Source of the DNA: Sordaria brevicollis
Taxonomy: Eukaryota; Ascomycota; Sordariomycetes; Sordariales; Sordariaceae
DNA: 64,000 bases
NCBI GenBank assembly: GCA_033439795.1
Contig: JAUTDP010000007.1
Coordinates: 1,798,001 to 1,862,000 of the forward strand
Reading direction: 5' to 3'
Shown here: positions 49,600-62,636 of the stretch, piece by piece
How the letters are laid out: the number at the start of each line of letters is the position of its first letter
Numbering within the stretch: position 1 is the stretch's first letter
Translations under genes and position numbers: made by a program
Notes under the pieces: generated by a model
What the model was told of the DNA's origin: nothing
Databases searched by the model: none
Seen by the model: only the letters and a program-made list of their open reading frames with translations

Positions 49600-51900
49600 T
49601 TACGGCATTTTCGATATTATAATTAGATTTAATAATATAGATATTAACGATGTAAAGGAATTTTATAATTCCTAAAATAGTATATTAAATAATAGCGATA
49701 GTAGCGAAGGCTTAATTAAAAGTTTAATTAAAGCCTTTAAAAGTAGCGCGACTTTTAAGGACTATATTAAATCCCTTTTATTTAATATTACCCTTATTTT
49801 TAATACCCTTACCCCCTATTTAAATTTCGGAATTACTAAATATTCTATTTGTAAAAAGAAATTTCCTTCCAAAACCTTAATTAATAATAATTTTAATAAT
49901 AATACGAATTTAATTCCCCGTTATAAAAAATAATTAAAGTTTCTTAAATAAGATGGCCAACCTTATACTTTCGGCTTCTTTTTTAATAAATTCGTTATAG
50001 TATATAATAATAATATTAAATAAAAACTTTATAATAATTTAAATATTATTTAGTATAAAATTATTAAAATACTTTTTATTAAATATAGTTAATAATTAAA
50101 GGGATTTTAAACCGCTATAATTATATATAGTAAGGAAAATTTAATTAAATTCTTCGAATAAATTCGTACGATCTTCGGTTCTTATTAGAATTAGGAAGCG
50201 GCCTTCGATAAATTCGTTTATATATATTAGAAGGATAGCGAATTATTCGCTACCTTTTTGGCCGATTTTAATAACGAAATATTTAAGGTAAACGATTACC
50301 TATAGGAAAGCTCCGTTAAATTAGGCTATTTCCGCTATATTTTTAATAAAAAATAGTATAATAAAATATTTACGGTTATTTTCTTTAATAATTATTACGA
50401 ATATTTTAAATAATTTTAATATTATACGTTTAAATACGAATAAATAATAGAATTTAAAAAGGATTACCGTCGATATTAGCGTAATTAAAAAAGTAAAATT
50501 AAAAATAATAGATTTTACATCCCCGGCGCTACTTCTATTAATTATCCTATTATTCTTTATATATTATATATCGCGCCCTATCCTATTCTTATAATTTTTA
50601 CCCAACGCCTAATTAATGCAAATAGAAATATTATTATAAATATTATATATATAACCTATAATCGAAGTGGATAAAATCGAAGCGGTTTTAATATAAGCGC
50701 TTCTACATCCGCTTTTATTAAATATATTAAATAAGTATCGAATAAGGAGCGTTAATATTATCGAAATAATAACCTATATATACGCTATAGCGCTTTTGGA
50801 TATTGCGTTTTGGTTTATTTGTACCGGCTAGCCGTTCCCCCTTCCTTTAACGGAATATATATTTAAATTACTATTATTGAAGTCCTTTTGTTTTTAGAAG
50901 ACGATAATGATAATAAAATTTATAATTCCGCCCCCGAATAGTAGGTAAAAGTTTAATTCCGGTATAAAATTAGGCCCCGGAGCCGGAAATAAAAGTATTA
51001 AATAAAATAGAGGATTTTAAATTAAAAATAGAAATAGAACTTATTTTAATTCTATTTATTATTAATAATTATAATTTATTTTATATCCTTATTAATAAAA
51101 GTTATTAATATTATATTATAATTAGTAAAAAAATTATTAAAGAGCTTTAAATCCTAATTATTTTTATTCTATTTCGTATTGTAAAAGGAGCGTTTATTAT
51201 TATAAAGGGAGTTTCTATCTAAAGTATAATCCAATTCCTAGCCGAAGTAAATAGTTATATTTATTTTATTTATATTTATATCGTCCTATTATTCGAATTC
51301 CTTATTATATTAGGCAAACCTTAATTTAAAGCTATATAAATATATTCTATCCTTTATAAAAAGCGTTTATTTATAAGCGTTATTAATTATTAAATTCTTT
51401 ACGTTAGTAGAGAGTAGGTGTTTAATATACCGCTTATTGTTGATTTAAAGTCTATTATATACGTTTTAATTATTATTTTTATAAATTATATTTGTAAATT
51501 AAAAAAGGAGTTCGGTAGTCGAATAATTAAAAAAATTATTTTCGTAATTAATTTAAAGGACGTCGAAAAGGTATTAAAATTAAAAAAAGTATATACCGAA
51601 GTAGAATTAAAGGCGAAGATCCTTAAGAAATATTATAATTTAATACTATTTTGGATAAAAAAGAACGTTAATAAATTAAACCCTTATCGTCCTAATGTAA
51701 ATTATAAAATCGTAATTAAAAAGGATAAAGACGGTAAGGAATTCTTTATCCTATTCGGACCGCTTTATAATATAACGAAGGAAGAGCTCTTAATTCTTAA
51801 AAAGACGCTAAAGGATTTATTAAATAAAGGGTTTATCCGAATTAATAATTTAGAAGCGGGGGCCCTAATTTTATTTATATATAAACCCGGAAGCGGATTT
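49600..51900 (+). pseudogene. gag, protease and start of reverse transcriptase of the older Gypsy element
   Basis: A gag-like frame is readable around 50130-50400 (RTIFGSY followed by an ELFATFLADFNNEI block), with a degraded Cys/His knuckle near 50770-50830. A protease-like region ends in ILGKP near 51312. An intact stretch at 51418-51900 encodes the start of the reverse transcriptase, including FGPLYNITKEELLILKKTL and KGFIRINN, up to the Lys-Pro-Gly motif where the younger copy is inserted. Elsewhere the frame is broken by TAA/TAG stops from RIP. Confidence 0.75.
51896..51900 (+). repeat. Target-site duplication, left
   Basis: GATTT stands just before the LTR and pairs with GATTC at 59311-59315; the C/T difference fits RIP. 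Confidence 0.8.
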
Positions 51901-52128
51901 TGTAAGGGGTACAGTACAGTTGGCATAGATGCTGGGTCTTAACGAATCGATAAGGTTCTACGAAGAGGAAAAGGGAGGAAGGGAGGCGCCCTCTAGGCGG
52001 TACTGGCTAGCTATCCTTTTAAAGATTGGGGTACGGGCTATTCCGCTTACCGTAGCAGTAAGGACCGCAATTAGCGGCCCAATTGGCAGTATTAATCAAA
52101 TTTAGCTACGGGTATTAGCCCTATAATA
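51901..52128 (-). repeat. 3' LTR of the nested Gypsy element
   Basis: It is 228 bp and runs TGTAAGGGG to CCCTATAATA on the plus strand. Differences from 59083-59310 are G:C to A:T transitions. Confidence 0.93.
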
Positions 52129-52130
52129 TT

Positions 52131-52150
52131 AGCCTCCCCCTTCTCCCTAA
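52131..52150 (-). other. Polypurine tract of the nested Gypsy element
   Basis: On the minus strand GGGAGAAGGGGGAGGC stands directly upstream of the 3' LTR. It is the expected primer site for plus-strand DNA synthesis and fixes the orientation of the element. Confidence 0.75.
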
Positions 52151-52400
52151 TTGGAAATATTATATATAAGCAAATATATAGTTACGTAGACCCCAAATAT
52201 TAAACGATAAACTATTACCGTACGCACCTCCAATATATACCCCGCGTTTCTCTTTCTCTCTCTCTCCTTCTCTTCTTTCCTCCTTTAATTTATCGAATAA
52301 TTAAAATTATAAATATTAAATAGCGTATATTCCTATTAATATATACTAAATATATCCTTATTATTTCTATTATTTTTAATATTATTATTATTATTATTAT

Positions 52401-53705
52401 CCCTCCTATTAATCTTTTTACGGGCGTATTAATTAATTATTAATTAATCGCTATTAAAATAAATACCCCCGTTACTATTATTTAATTCGAATTCTTTTAT
52501 AAATTCTTAATCCTATAGGAAGTTACTAATTCGTTTACCCCGCTACTTACTCCTATTCCCGCCTTTCGCTATAGTAAGGGTATTATTAAAGTTATTATTT
52601 TTAAATTTATTACCCTATTAAAGCCCTATTAAATTCGGCCTAATATTATTACCGCCGGCGTAATTAGTAAATCCGCTCTTAATAATATTCGTAAATACGT
52701 TATATTTAGGGCTAAGCTTTAAAATTTTTAATATAAAGGTTATTTAATTAATGGGTATAATTATATTATATTTAATAAAAGTTCTTTTATTTCCGCGTAT
52801 TTATTTTATTAATACATTTATAAAGGTTATAAACCCGTTTTTATTTAAATTTAATTTACTTTTAAGGCTTAATATACCGAAAGGTATATATTTAGAAATT
52901 CCTACGATAGTTATTTCGCTACGTTTAAAATTTTATTAGAATTTTAAATTTTAAAGAAATAAAATTTTATTTTTATATAAATTTCCTTTCTTCTTTTATT
53001 TAATAGTTTTTTAAATTATTAATATAATTTAATAGTTTTATTAATTGGGTTATTATTAAAGCGTTTCCTATAGAGTTTTCTTCCTTTATTAAAATTACCG
53101 ACGGTTTGGCCAATATTACGGAAATTTAGGCTTTTAAAAAGCGAATTTATAAATTCGAAAATTTTAAGGAGTAATTATTTAATTTAATAATTAATATAAA
53201 GAAAGTAAAATAGGTAGGTAATTAATGCGTAGATTTTAACTACTTAATTAAAGATTATAATACCCGCGCCGCCGATACCGAAACCGCCGCCGCCGATATT
53301 ATTACCGCTAATACCGCCGTTATTATTATTATTATTACTATTAAGGAAGTTATTACCGTATAGCCCCTATCGGCGAAAAAGAGAAAAAAGGGAAAGGAAA
53401 TCGAAGGAAATAGTAAAAAGTAATATAATAAATTTAAATAATAAAAAACGTAACGTTTCCCCTTAAATATTTACCCCGAATATAATATCCGCCCTTTATT
53501 CTCTTCTTCTTTTATTACTATTAAGCCTTTACGTTTAAAAAATTATTATCCCGCGCTTCTTACTTTTTACCGCCGCGCTTATAAGCTTTTAAACGTTTAT
53601 AATTTTATTAATACTTATATATTTAATTATAAAGAGGAGGAGGAGACCGTTATCGAGGAATTTATATTAAAAGTAATAGAAGATAATTTAATAAAAGGTA
53701 TTTAA
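52401..53705 (+). pseudogene. Antisense second gene of the nested Gypsy element, RIP-broken
   Basis: A frame of about 435 codons runs opposite to gag-pol, between the 3' LTR and the end of pol, tail to tail with pol. Its internal stops are all TAA or TAG. At several of these positions the older copy (minus strand, 62743-63838) has CAA, for example before ATCCGC near 52668, at TCT-TAA near 52677 and at TCG-TAA near 52690, so the stops were made by RIP from Gln codons. A TAA at 52747-52749 is CAA in the other copy, and the TGG after it is TAA there. The protein looks Gln/His/Arg-rich in its first half. It has a basic SAKKRKKGKE stretch near 53375 and an EEEE patch near 53637. Both copies end at the same TAA. 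I recognise no family, and the start is uncertain. Confidence 0.6.
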
Positions 53706-53719
53706 ATTAAATTAATTAT

Positions 53720-56700
53720 TAATTTCGTTAGGGTTCCGCTTTAATTAATTTATTATTTATTTTAATTCGTATTTGAAAATCCCTTATTTTATTCGTAATA
53801 TATTTTACCCCGTTTATAACCTTTTATAAGAATTTTTTAATATATTCGTTAATTAAGCCGTTATTATTTATAATTAAATTGTATTAAGTTTTAAATTCGT
53901 TTAGAGTAATAATATTTTTAAAATTCTTTAATAATTCTTATATTAAGTCCCGATATCCTTTCTATTTAATTAAAACCTTTTTTATTAAATTTCTTCTCCT
54001 TTTAGCGGTATTAACGTAAAGGATTTTTTTTATTTAATATTTTAATTCTCTTTTAATTTTAATAATTGGGGGTTATTTATCGATGAATTTTTATTTAAAG
54101 AAAGGGTTATTAGTAATTTTACGTAAAAGATCGATATAGAAAACGTTATAAATAGCGTAGGGAAGCCCGGATAATTCGATTATATAGGGAAATAATATTT
54201 TTAAAATAGTATATTTCGCGTAGAATTAATTGAATTTTTTCTTTAGGTAATTAATAGTATAATTTTTGAAATTAAATTAAATTTTATCCCCGATTACGAA
54301 GCGTTTTGTAAATTACCGATTACAGTTAGCGAATTTCTTTTATTTTTAAATAACGGCCGTTATAATAATTTAATATAAGTTTGTAATTTACTATAGTTTT
54401 TTAATGAATTTTTAAACCTATTTTTTAGAGGATAGGGGTAAAGGTTAACGATCGGAGGGGTTTTTAATTACGGAGACTAGAAGTTCGGGGTCGAATTTAT
54501 AGGTAGTAAAAAACGGAAATATATTTATCGAAATATTAATTTAGTTATTAATAATTAATTACGCTATAGGGTATTATTTATTTTAATTATTTTAAACGTA
54601 ATTAACGATTATACGTAAGTAAATATAGACTTTTTAATTTATATACTCCGGGCTTTTATTAATTTATAGGTAGTAAATAGTATTAAATAAACGTTTAATA
54701 TTTAAAAATTCGTATAATTTAGTTTAAAAGCGGTTAATTTAATTAGAATTATAATTATTAACGATAAATTTTAGGAAACCGTAGTAGCGAATAAAATATT
54801 AGAGGAAACGTTTAGCGTAAAGTTTAATTTCTATAAAGGGTATAAATTTAAGGAATATAATTTTATTAAATTTATTCTTTATAATTTAAAGATAAATATT
54901 GTTATTAAATTCTAGGAGATTGGTAATAAAGTTTATTTATATATTTTTATTAAATTATTCCGGGATTAATAATAAACGTAAAAAGCCTTTCTTCTATTCC
55001 TTCTAAACCTTTATAGAATTATAAATATAATAATTACGGAGGAATTATTAAACGTAAAAGTTAAGGAGAAGTTAATAGAAATATTAAGAGAGTATTATAA
55101 TAGTACTTTTTTTATTAGGGTATCCTAATATATACGAATTATAAATAATTTAAATTAGAATAATACGAAGGATATTAAAACGTTAATCGGTATTAAATAG
55201 TATAATTAATTCGGATTTAATATATATAAGGGCTCTTAATATTTAAAAATAATTTTAATAACGAAGGCGGCCGAGGGAATTAATAGAATAATCCGTAATT
55301 TGGATTTTAAATTTTAGGGACGAATCGAAGTAGCGGTCGTTATAAAGGATAATTTCTTTTATTTACTAATATAAGGAATTGTAGGGTTCCGTTTATAATT
55401 AAAATTATTATAAATCCGGATTTTCAAATATATTTATACCCTTCTTCTTTAAGCGGACTACCCGGGCCGCCGAAATACGGAATGGAATATAATTTTTAAG
55501 AGCGGAATCCGGTATTATTTAAATATCCTATACTTTACGGTTTTAATCCGTAAGTATATTTTAATTTCGTTGAAAGAGGGCGTTAAGGATTATTCCGTTT
55601 TTATTAGGCCTATATTCGATTTAAAAATTAAATTAAGAGAAATATTCCGCTTATTGCGCTTACCGTTTTGAAAATCTCTTTAATTTTATAAAATATTCGA
55701 AATTTTAATAATCCGTTAGGATAATAAATAATTTATAATTTTATAATTTTATTAATTATTATTTTAAATAATTAATAATAGTAAATATTTCTTTATTATA
55801 AATAGGGTAATTCCGTTTAGTAGGGTTGAACTTCCGGGAATAGAAGCCTATAATTTTGTAGATTATATTTTTGCCGTTTTTATTTACTTTTTGGGAAATA
55901 ATTTTACTTAGGGTAAATTTATTATAATCCGTCTTTAAGAATATTCTTTTATCCGGGTTAAATTCTATTAGGATCGGAGTTTTCGTAAATAAGGTTTTTA
56001 AAAATTGAAAAGTACTCTTATATTTTTTAATTTATTTAAAAATAACCCCTTTATTAATTAATTTTAATAAAGGGGTAATTATTTTTAAAAATTGGGGAAT
56101 GAATATATAGTAATAATTAATAAACTTTAAGAAATTTTATATACCCTTTTAAAAGGTGGGGGGAAATTAATTTAAAATCGCCTTAATTTTTTCGGAATTA
56201 GCTTATACGCTAATATTAATATAGATAATAAAATTTAAATATTTAACCTTCTTTATATTAAATTTATATTTATTTAGATTTAAATAGAGATTGGCTTTTA
56301 ATAATTTAATAAAGATTAAATATACTTTTTATTTGTAATTTTCTAGGGAATTAGAGGAGTAAATGAATATATCGTTTATATAGGCGGTATAAAACGTATT
56401 TAAATAATTGCGGAGGATATAATTAATATACCGTTAAAATATAGCCGGCGCGTTATTTAGTTTAAATAATATAATTAATTATTCGAATAATTTATATTGC
56501 GTCCGAAATATTATTTTCCCCTCCTTTCCTTTTATTATACGAATTTTATAGAAGATTTATATAATATTTATTTTAATATATTATTTTATTCCTTTTAGGG
56601 TATGGAATATATTTTTAATTAGTGGTAATAAGTAGTAATCCGTTTTTGTAATAGTATTAAATATATAATAATTATAATAGAAGCGGAGTCCGCCTCCGGG

Positions 56701-58900
56701 TTTGCGTATAAATAAAATTAAGGCCCCCGCTTTTAAATTATTAATTCGGATAAACCCTTTATTTAATAAATCCTTTAGTATTTTTTTAAAAATTAAAAGC
56801 TCTTCCCTTATTATATTATAAAACGGTCTAAATAAAATAGGGAATTCTTTACCGTTTTTATTTTTTTTAATTATAATTTTGTAATTTACGTTAAAATAAT
56901 AAAGGTTTAATTTATCGGCGTTTTCCTTTATTTAAAATAGTATTAGGTTATAGTATTTTTTAAAGATTTTCGCTTTTAATTTTACTTTAATATATACTTT
57001 CTTTAGCCTTAACGCCTTTTTAATATCCTTTAAATTAATTATAAAGATAATTTCTTTAATTATTCGATTATTAAATTCCTTTTTTAATTTATATATATAA
57101 TTTATAAAGGTAGTAATTAAAATATATATAATAAATTTTAAATCGGCGATAAGCGGTATATTAGGTATTTATTTTCTATTAATATAAGGAACCTAATAAT
57201 TAATAACGTTTATAAATAAGCGTTTTTCGTAAAGGACGGAATATATTCGTATAGCTTTAAATTAAGGTTTACCTAATATAATAGGGAATTCGAGTAATAA
57301 GACGATATAGGCGTAAATAGGATGAATATAATTATTTATTTCGGTTAGGAATTGGATTATATTTTGGATGGAAATTCCTTCTATAGTAGTAAACGTTCCT
57401 TTTACGGTACGAAGTAGAATAAGGATAATTAGGATTTAAAGCTCTTTAACGATTTTTTTATTAATTGTAATATAATATTAGTAACCTTTATCGATGAAAA
57501 TATAGAATAAATTACGATTATTAATAATAAATAGAATTAAGGTAGGTTTTATTTCTATTTTTAATTTAAAATCTTCTATTTTATTTAATATTTTTATTTC
57601 CGGTTTTGGGGCCTGATTTTATACCGGAGCTAAATTTTTACCTATTATTTAGAAGCGGAATTATAGGCCTCGTTATTATTATCGTTCTTTAAAAGTAGAG
57701 GGACTTTGGTAGTGGTAATTTAAATACGTATTTTGTTAGAAAAAGGGGGAATGGTTAACCGGTATAAATAAATTAAAATATAATATCCGGAAACGTTATA
57801 GTATATATATAAGTTATTATTTCGACGACGTTAGCGTTCCTTATTTAATACCTATTTAGTGCGTTTAATAAAAGTGGAAATAGAAGCGTTTATATTAAAG
57901 CCGCTTCGGCTTCGTCCGTTTCGATTACGGGTTATATATATAGTATTTATAATAGTATTTCCGTTTATATCGATTAAACGTTAAATAGAAATTATAGGAA
58001 TAGGATAGAGTACGATATATAGGGTATAAAGAACGGTAGGATAATTAGTAGAAATAACGCTAGGGATATAAAGCCTATTATTTTTAATTTTATTTTTTTA
58101 ATTATGTTAATATTAATGATAATCCTCCTTAAATTCTATTATTTATTCGTATTTAAATGTATAATATTAAAATTATTTAAAATATTCGTAATAATCGTTA
58201 GAAAAGGTAATTATAAATATTTTATTATATTATTTTTTATTAAGAGTGCGGTGGAAATAGCCTAATTTAGCGGGACTTTCCTATAAATAATTACTTACTT
58301 TAAATATTTCGTTATTAAAATTGGTTAAGAAGGTAGCGAATAATTCGCTATCCTTTTAATATATATAGGCGAATTTATCGAAGGCCGCTTTTTAATTCTA
58401 ATAGGAACCGAAAATTATACAAATTTATTCGAAGAGTTTAATTAGGTTTTCTTTACTACGTATAGTTACGGCGGTTTAAAATCCTTTTAATTATTAATTA
58501 TATTCGGTAGGAAATGTATTAATAATTTTATATTAGGCGGTATTCGGGTTATTATAAAATTTTTATTTAATATTATTATTATATATTATAATGAATTTAT
58601 TAAAAAAAAAGCCGAAGGTATAGGGTTGGCCGTTTTATTTAAAGAATTTTAATTATTTTTTATAATAGGGAATTAAATTCGTATTATCGTCGGAATTATT
58701 ATTAATTAGGGTCTTAGAGGGAAATTTCTTTTTATAAACGGAATATTTAATAATTTTGAAATTTAAATAGGGGGTAAAGGTATTAAAAATAGGGGTAGTA
58801 TTAAATAAGAAGGATTTAATATAGTCCTTAAAGGTCGTATTATTTTTAAAGGCTTTAATTAAATTTTTAATTAAACCTTCGTTATTACCGCTATTATTTA
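53720..58900 (-). pseudogene. gag-pol of the nested Gypsy element, RIP-broken
   Basis: The minus strand contains the same order as the older copy: gag (about 58900-57700), Cys/His knuckle region (about 57850-57770), protease (about 57550-57250), reverse transcriptase (about 57050-56000, with the YIND form of the active-site YxDD near 56370-56395), RNase H (about 56000-55650), integrase (about 55300-54400) and chromodomain (about 54100-53770). Every domain is interrupted by TAA/TAG stops, so no protein is made. Boundaries are read by comparison with the plus-strand copy. Confidence 0.7.
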
Positions 58901-59082
58901 ATATACCGTTTTAAGAGTTGTAAAATTTCTTTATATCGTTAATATTTATATTATTAAATCCGATTATAATATTGAAAATACCGTAATATTACGTTTAAAG
59001 CTATTAGTCTTCCGTTTATAAAATTATTATCTGCTTATTGAATTTATTTCTTTTATCCGCTTTTTAGAATAGTAGAATTTAA

Positions 59083-59310
59083 TATAAGGGGTATAGTATA
59101 ATTGGTATAAATGTTGGGTCTTAACGAATCGATAAGGTTCTACGAAGAGGAAAAGGGAGGAAGGGAGGCGCCCTTTAGGCGGCACTAATTAATTATCCTT
59201 TTAAGGACTGGGGCACGGGCTACTCCGCTTGCCGTGGCGGCAAGGACCGCGATTGGCGGCCCGACTGGCAGTGCCAGTCAAATTTAGCTACGGGCATTAG
59301 CCCCATGACA
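59083..59310 (-). repeat. 5' LTR of the nested Gypsy element
   Basis: It is 228 bp and runs TATAAGGGG to CCCCATGACA on the plus strand. The right half keeps GC-rich sequence that is mutated in the partner LTR, so the two LTRs were hit by RIP at different sites. Confidence 0.93.
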
Positions 59311-59315
59311 GATTC
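59311..59315 (+). repeat. Target-site duplication, right
   Basis: GATTC stands directly after the LTR. Removing the insertion and one duplicate restores a continuous reverse transcriptase frame. Confidence 0.8.
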
Positions 59316-62200
59316 TACTTTTATTATAATTATTATATATTTAATATTATTACGAAAGTAAATTACTATTTATTATTATTAATTAAAAATACGTTCTATA
59401 CTTTAAAAGGAATAAAATAATATATTAAAATAAATATTATATAAATTTTCTATAAAATTTGTATAATAAAAGGAAAAGAGGGGAAAATAGTATTTCGGAC
59501 GCGGTATAAGTTATTCGAATAATTAATTATATTATTTAAATTAAATAATACGCCGGCTATATTTTAATAGTATATTAATTATATCCTCCGCGATTATTTA
59601 AATACGTTTTATACCGCTTATATAAACGATGTATTTATTTACTCCTTTAACTCCTTAAAAGATTATAAATAAAAGGTACGTTTAATCTTTATTAAATTAT
59701 TAAAGGCCGGCTTCTATTTGAATTTAAATAAGTACGAATTTAATATAAAGAAAATTAAGTATTTAAGTTTTATTATTTATACCGGTATCGGCGTATAGGC
59801 GGACCCTGAAAAGGTTAAGGCGATTTTGGATTAGCTTCCCCCTACCTTTTAAAAAGGCGTACGGAATTTCTTAGGGTTTATTAATTATTATTATATATTT
59901 ATCCCTTAATTTTTAAAAGTAATTACCCCCTTATTAAATTTAACCGGTAAAAGGGTTATTTTTAAATAAATTAAGGAATATAAGAGCGCTTTTTAATTTT
60001 TAAAAATTTTATTTACGAGAATTCTAATTTTAATAGAATTTAACCCGAATAAAAAAATATTCTTAAAGACGGATTATAGTAAATTTACTTTAAACGGAAT
60101 TATTTCCTAAAAGGTAAATGAAAACGGTAAGGATATAGTTTATAAAATTATAAGCTTTTATTCCTAGAAATTTAATCTTACCGAACGGAATTACTTTATT
60201 TATAATAAAAAAATATTTATTATTATTAATTATTTAAAATAATAATTAGCGGAATTACGGAATTATAAATTATTTACTATTTTAATAAATTATTAAAATT
60301 TCGAATATTTTATAAAATTAAAGAAATTTTCGGAATAATAGGCGTGGTAGGCGGAATACTTCTCCCGGTTTAATTTTTAAATCGAATATAAGTTTAATAA
60401 AAATAAAATAATCTTTAACGCCCTTTTTCGACGAAATTAAAATATATTTACGGATTAGGACCGCGAAGCGCGGTATATTTAAATAATACCGGACTCCGCT
60501 CTTAAAAATTATATTCCGCTCCGTATTACGGTAGTTTAAATAATTTATTCGAGGAGGGAAAGTGTAAATATATTTAAAAATCCGGATTTATAATAGCTTT
60601 AATTATAAATAAAACCCTATAATTCTTTATATTAATAAATAAAGGAAGCTATCCTTTATAACGACCGCTACCTTAGCCTATTTTTAAAATTTAAAATTTA
60701 AATTGTAAATTATTTTATCGATTCCTTTAGCCGCTTTCGTTATTAAAACCGTTTTTAAATATTAGGAGCCCTTATATATACCGAATCCGAATTAATTATA
60801 TTATTTAATACCGATTAACGTTTTAACGTCCTTTATATTATTTTAATTTAAATTATTTATAATTCGTATATATTAGGATATTTTAATAGAGAAGGTATTA
60901 TTATAATATTCTTTCGGTATTTCTATTAACTTTTCTTTAATTTTTACGTTTAGTAATTCCTTTATAATTATTATATTTATAGTTTTATAAAAGTTTAAAA
61001 AGAGTAGAAGAAAGGCTTCTTATATTTATTATTAATTTTAGAATAATTTAATAGAAATATATAGATAAATTTTATTACCGATTTTCTAGAATTTAAAGGC
61101 AATATTTATTTTTAGGTTATAAAGGATAAATTTAATAAAACCGTATTCTTTAAATTTATACCCTCTATAGAAATTAAATTCTACGCCGAGCGTTTCCTTT
61201 AATATTTTATTCGTTATTACAATTTCCTAAGGTTTATCGTTAGCGATTATAATTCTAATTGGATTAACCGCTTTTAAATTAAATTATATAAATTCTTAAA
61301 TATTAAGCGTTTATTTAATACCGTTTATTATTTATAGATTAATGAAAGCCCGGAGCGTATAAATTAAAAAGTTTATACCTATTTATATATAATTATTAAT
61401 TATGTTCAAAATAATTAGAATAAATAATACCCTATAGCGTAATTAATTATTAATAGCCGGATTAATATTTCGATAAATATATTTTTATTCTTCGCTATTT
61501 ATAAATTCGACCCCGAATTCCCGATTTCCGTAATCGAAGACCCCTCTAATTATCAACTTTTACCCCTATCTTTTAAAAAGCGGGCTTAGGAATTCGTTAA
61601 AAAATTATAATAAATTATAAATTTATATTAAATTATTATAATAGCCGCTATTTAAAAGTAAAAAAGATTCGCTAATTATAATTAATAATTTATAAAACGC
61701 TTCGCAATCGGGGATAAAATTTAGCTTAATTTTAAAAATTATACTATTAACCGTTTAAAAAAGAAATTCGATTAACTTTACGCAAAATATATTATTTCGA
61801 AGGTATTATCTCCCTATATAGTCGAATTATTTGGGCTTCCCCGTACTATTTATAACGTTTTCTACGTCGATTTCCTATATAAAATTATTAATAACCCTTT
61901 CTTTAAATAAAAATTTATCGACGAATAACCTTTAATTATTAAAATTGAAGGAGAATCGGAATATTAAATAAAAAAAATTCTCTATATTAATACCGCTAAA
62001 AGGAAAAGAGGCTTAATAAAAGAGGTTTTAATTAAATAAAAAGGATATTATAACCCGATATAGGAGCCTTTAAAAAATTTTAAAAATATTATTACCTTAA
62101 ACGAATTTAAAATTTAATATAATTTAATAACGGATAATAATAACCTAACCGACCGGTATATTAAAAAATTCTAATAAAAGGCTATAAATAAAACGAAATA
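59316..62200 (+). pseudogene. Rest of pol of the older Gypsy element: reverse transcriptase, RNase H, integrase, chromodomain
   Basis: The reverse transcriptase resumes after the insertion, with FRTRYKLFE-like and NTPAIF blocks and the active site as YINDVFIYS near 59610-59640. VRNFLGFINYYYIFIP lies near 59860, and RNase H reads FLKTDYSKFTLNGIIS near 60060. Integrase blocks are near 61300-61500 (TVYYLxINESPERIN and FFAIYKFDPEFP). The chromodomain at about 61930-62160 includes KILYINTAKRKRGLIKEVL and GYYNPI followed by EPLKNF. Stops are TAA/TAG at expected Gln or Trp positions. The chromodomain identifies the element as a chromovirus, whose integrase tail is thought to bind modified histone H3. 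Confidence 0.8.
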
Positions 62201-62244
62201 TATTACGAACGGAATAAAGGATTCTTAAATACGGATTAAAATAA

Positions 62245-62291
62245 GAGAAACGCTATCTGCACGGGGTAAAAACTCTATTTGCACGGGGAAC
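62245..62291 (+). repeat. Left inverted repeat of the MITE-like element
   Basis: It contains the 14-mer CTATCTGCACGGGG and a second, near-identical CTATTTGCACGGGG 23 bases further, so each end has the motif twice. Confidence 0.85.
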
Positions 62292-62636
62292 ATTTTTTGT
62301 TTTTCAAGGATATCTCAACGCCAAGACCAGCTTTCGCTGTAATACTAATATTGCGATTTTTTGTAGAATTTTGCGGATTTTTCAGTACTACAACCAAATT
62401 TCCCGCCCCAAGATTGACAAAGCTCTAAAATTCCCTTTTTTATTTTTATTTCATTTTTAATTATTTTTCTTTTACTTTTGAAGTTTAGAATAAAATTAGC
62501 CTACCTTCCCGGTAAGCCACGGCCATAACAGTAGTACCATTGAAAAGAGTAAAAAATTCTTGAAATTCTAACATACTCCTTGGATATTAGGAGCCTAGCT
62601 AGTATCGTAAAAAACGGGGTTGAACTTAGTGATTTT

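Larger units (their letters stand above)
51901..59310 (-). mobile_element. Complete Ty3/Gypsy chromodomain retroelement nested in the older copy
   Basis: The element is 7410 bp long with 228-bp LTRs at both ends and a 5-bp duplication (GATTT at 51896-51900, GATTC at 59311-59315, one RIP change apart). It lies inside the reverse transcriptase of the older copy: the frame reads PGSG before it and continues after 59316. Its own gag-pol reads on the minus strand, so 59083-59310 is its 5' LTR and 51901-52128 its 3' LTR. A purine-rich tract next to the 3' LTR supports this orientation. The integrase end carries a chromodomain, marking the chromovirus group of Ty3/Gypsy. Confidence 0.92.

Noticed and set aside
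52751..52939. A 62-codon hydrophobic frame on the plus strand starting with ATG
   Set aside because: It is a different frame from the conserved antisense gene of the Gypsy element. Its lack of stops in AT-rich RIP sequence is chance.
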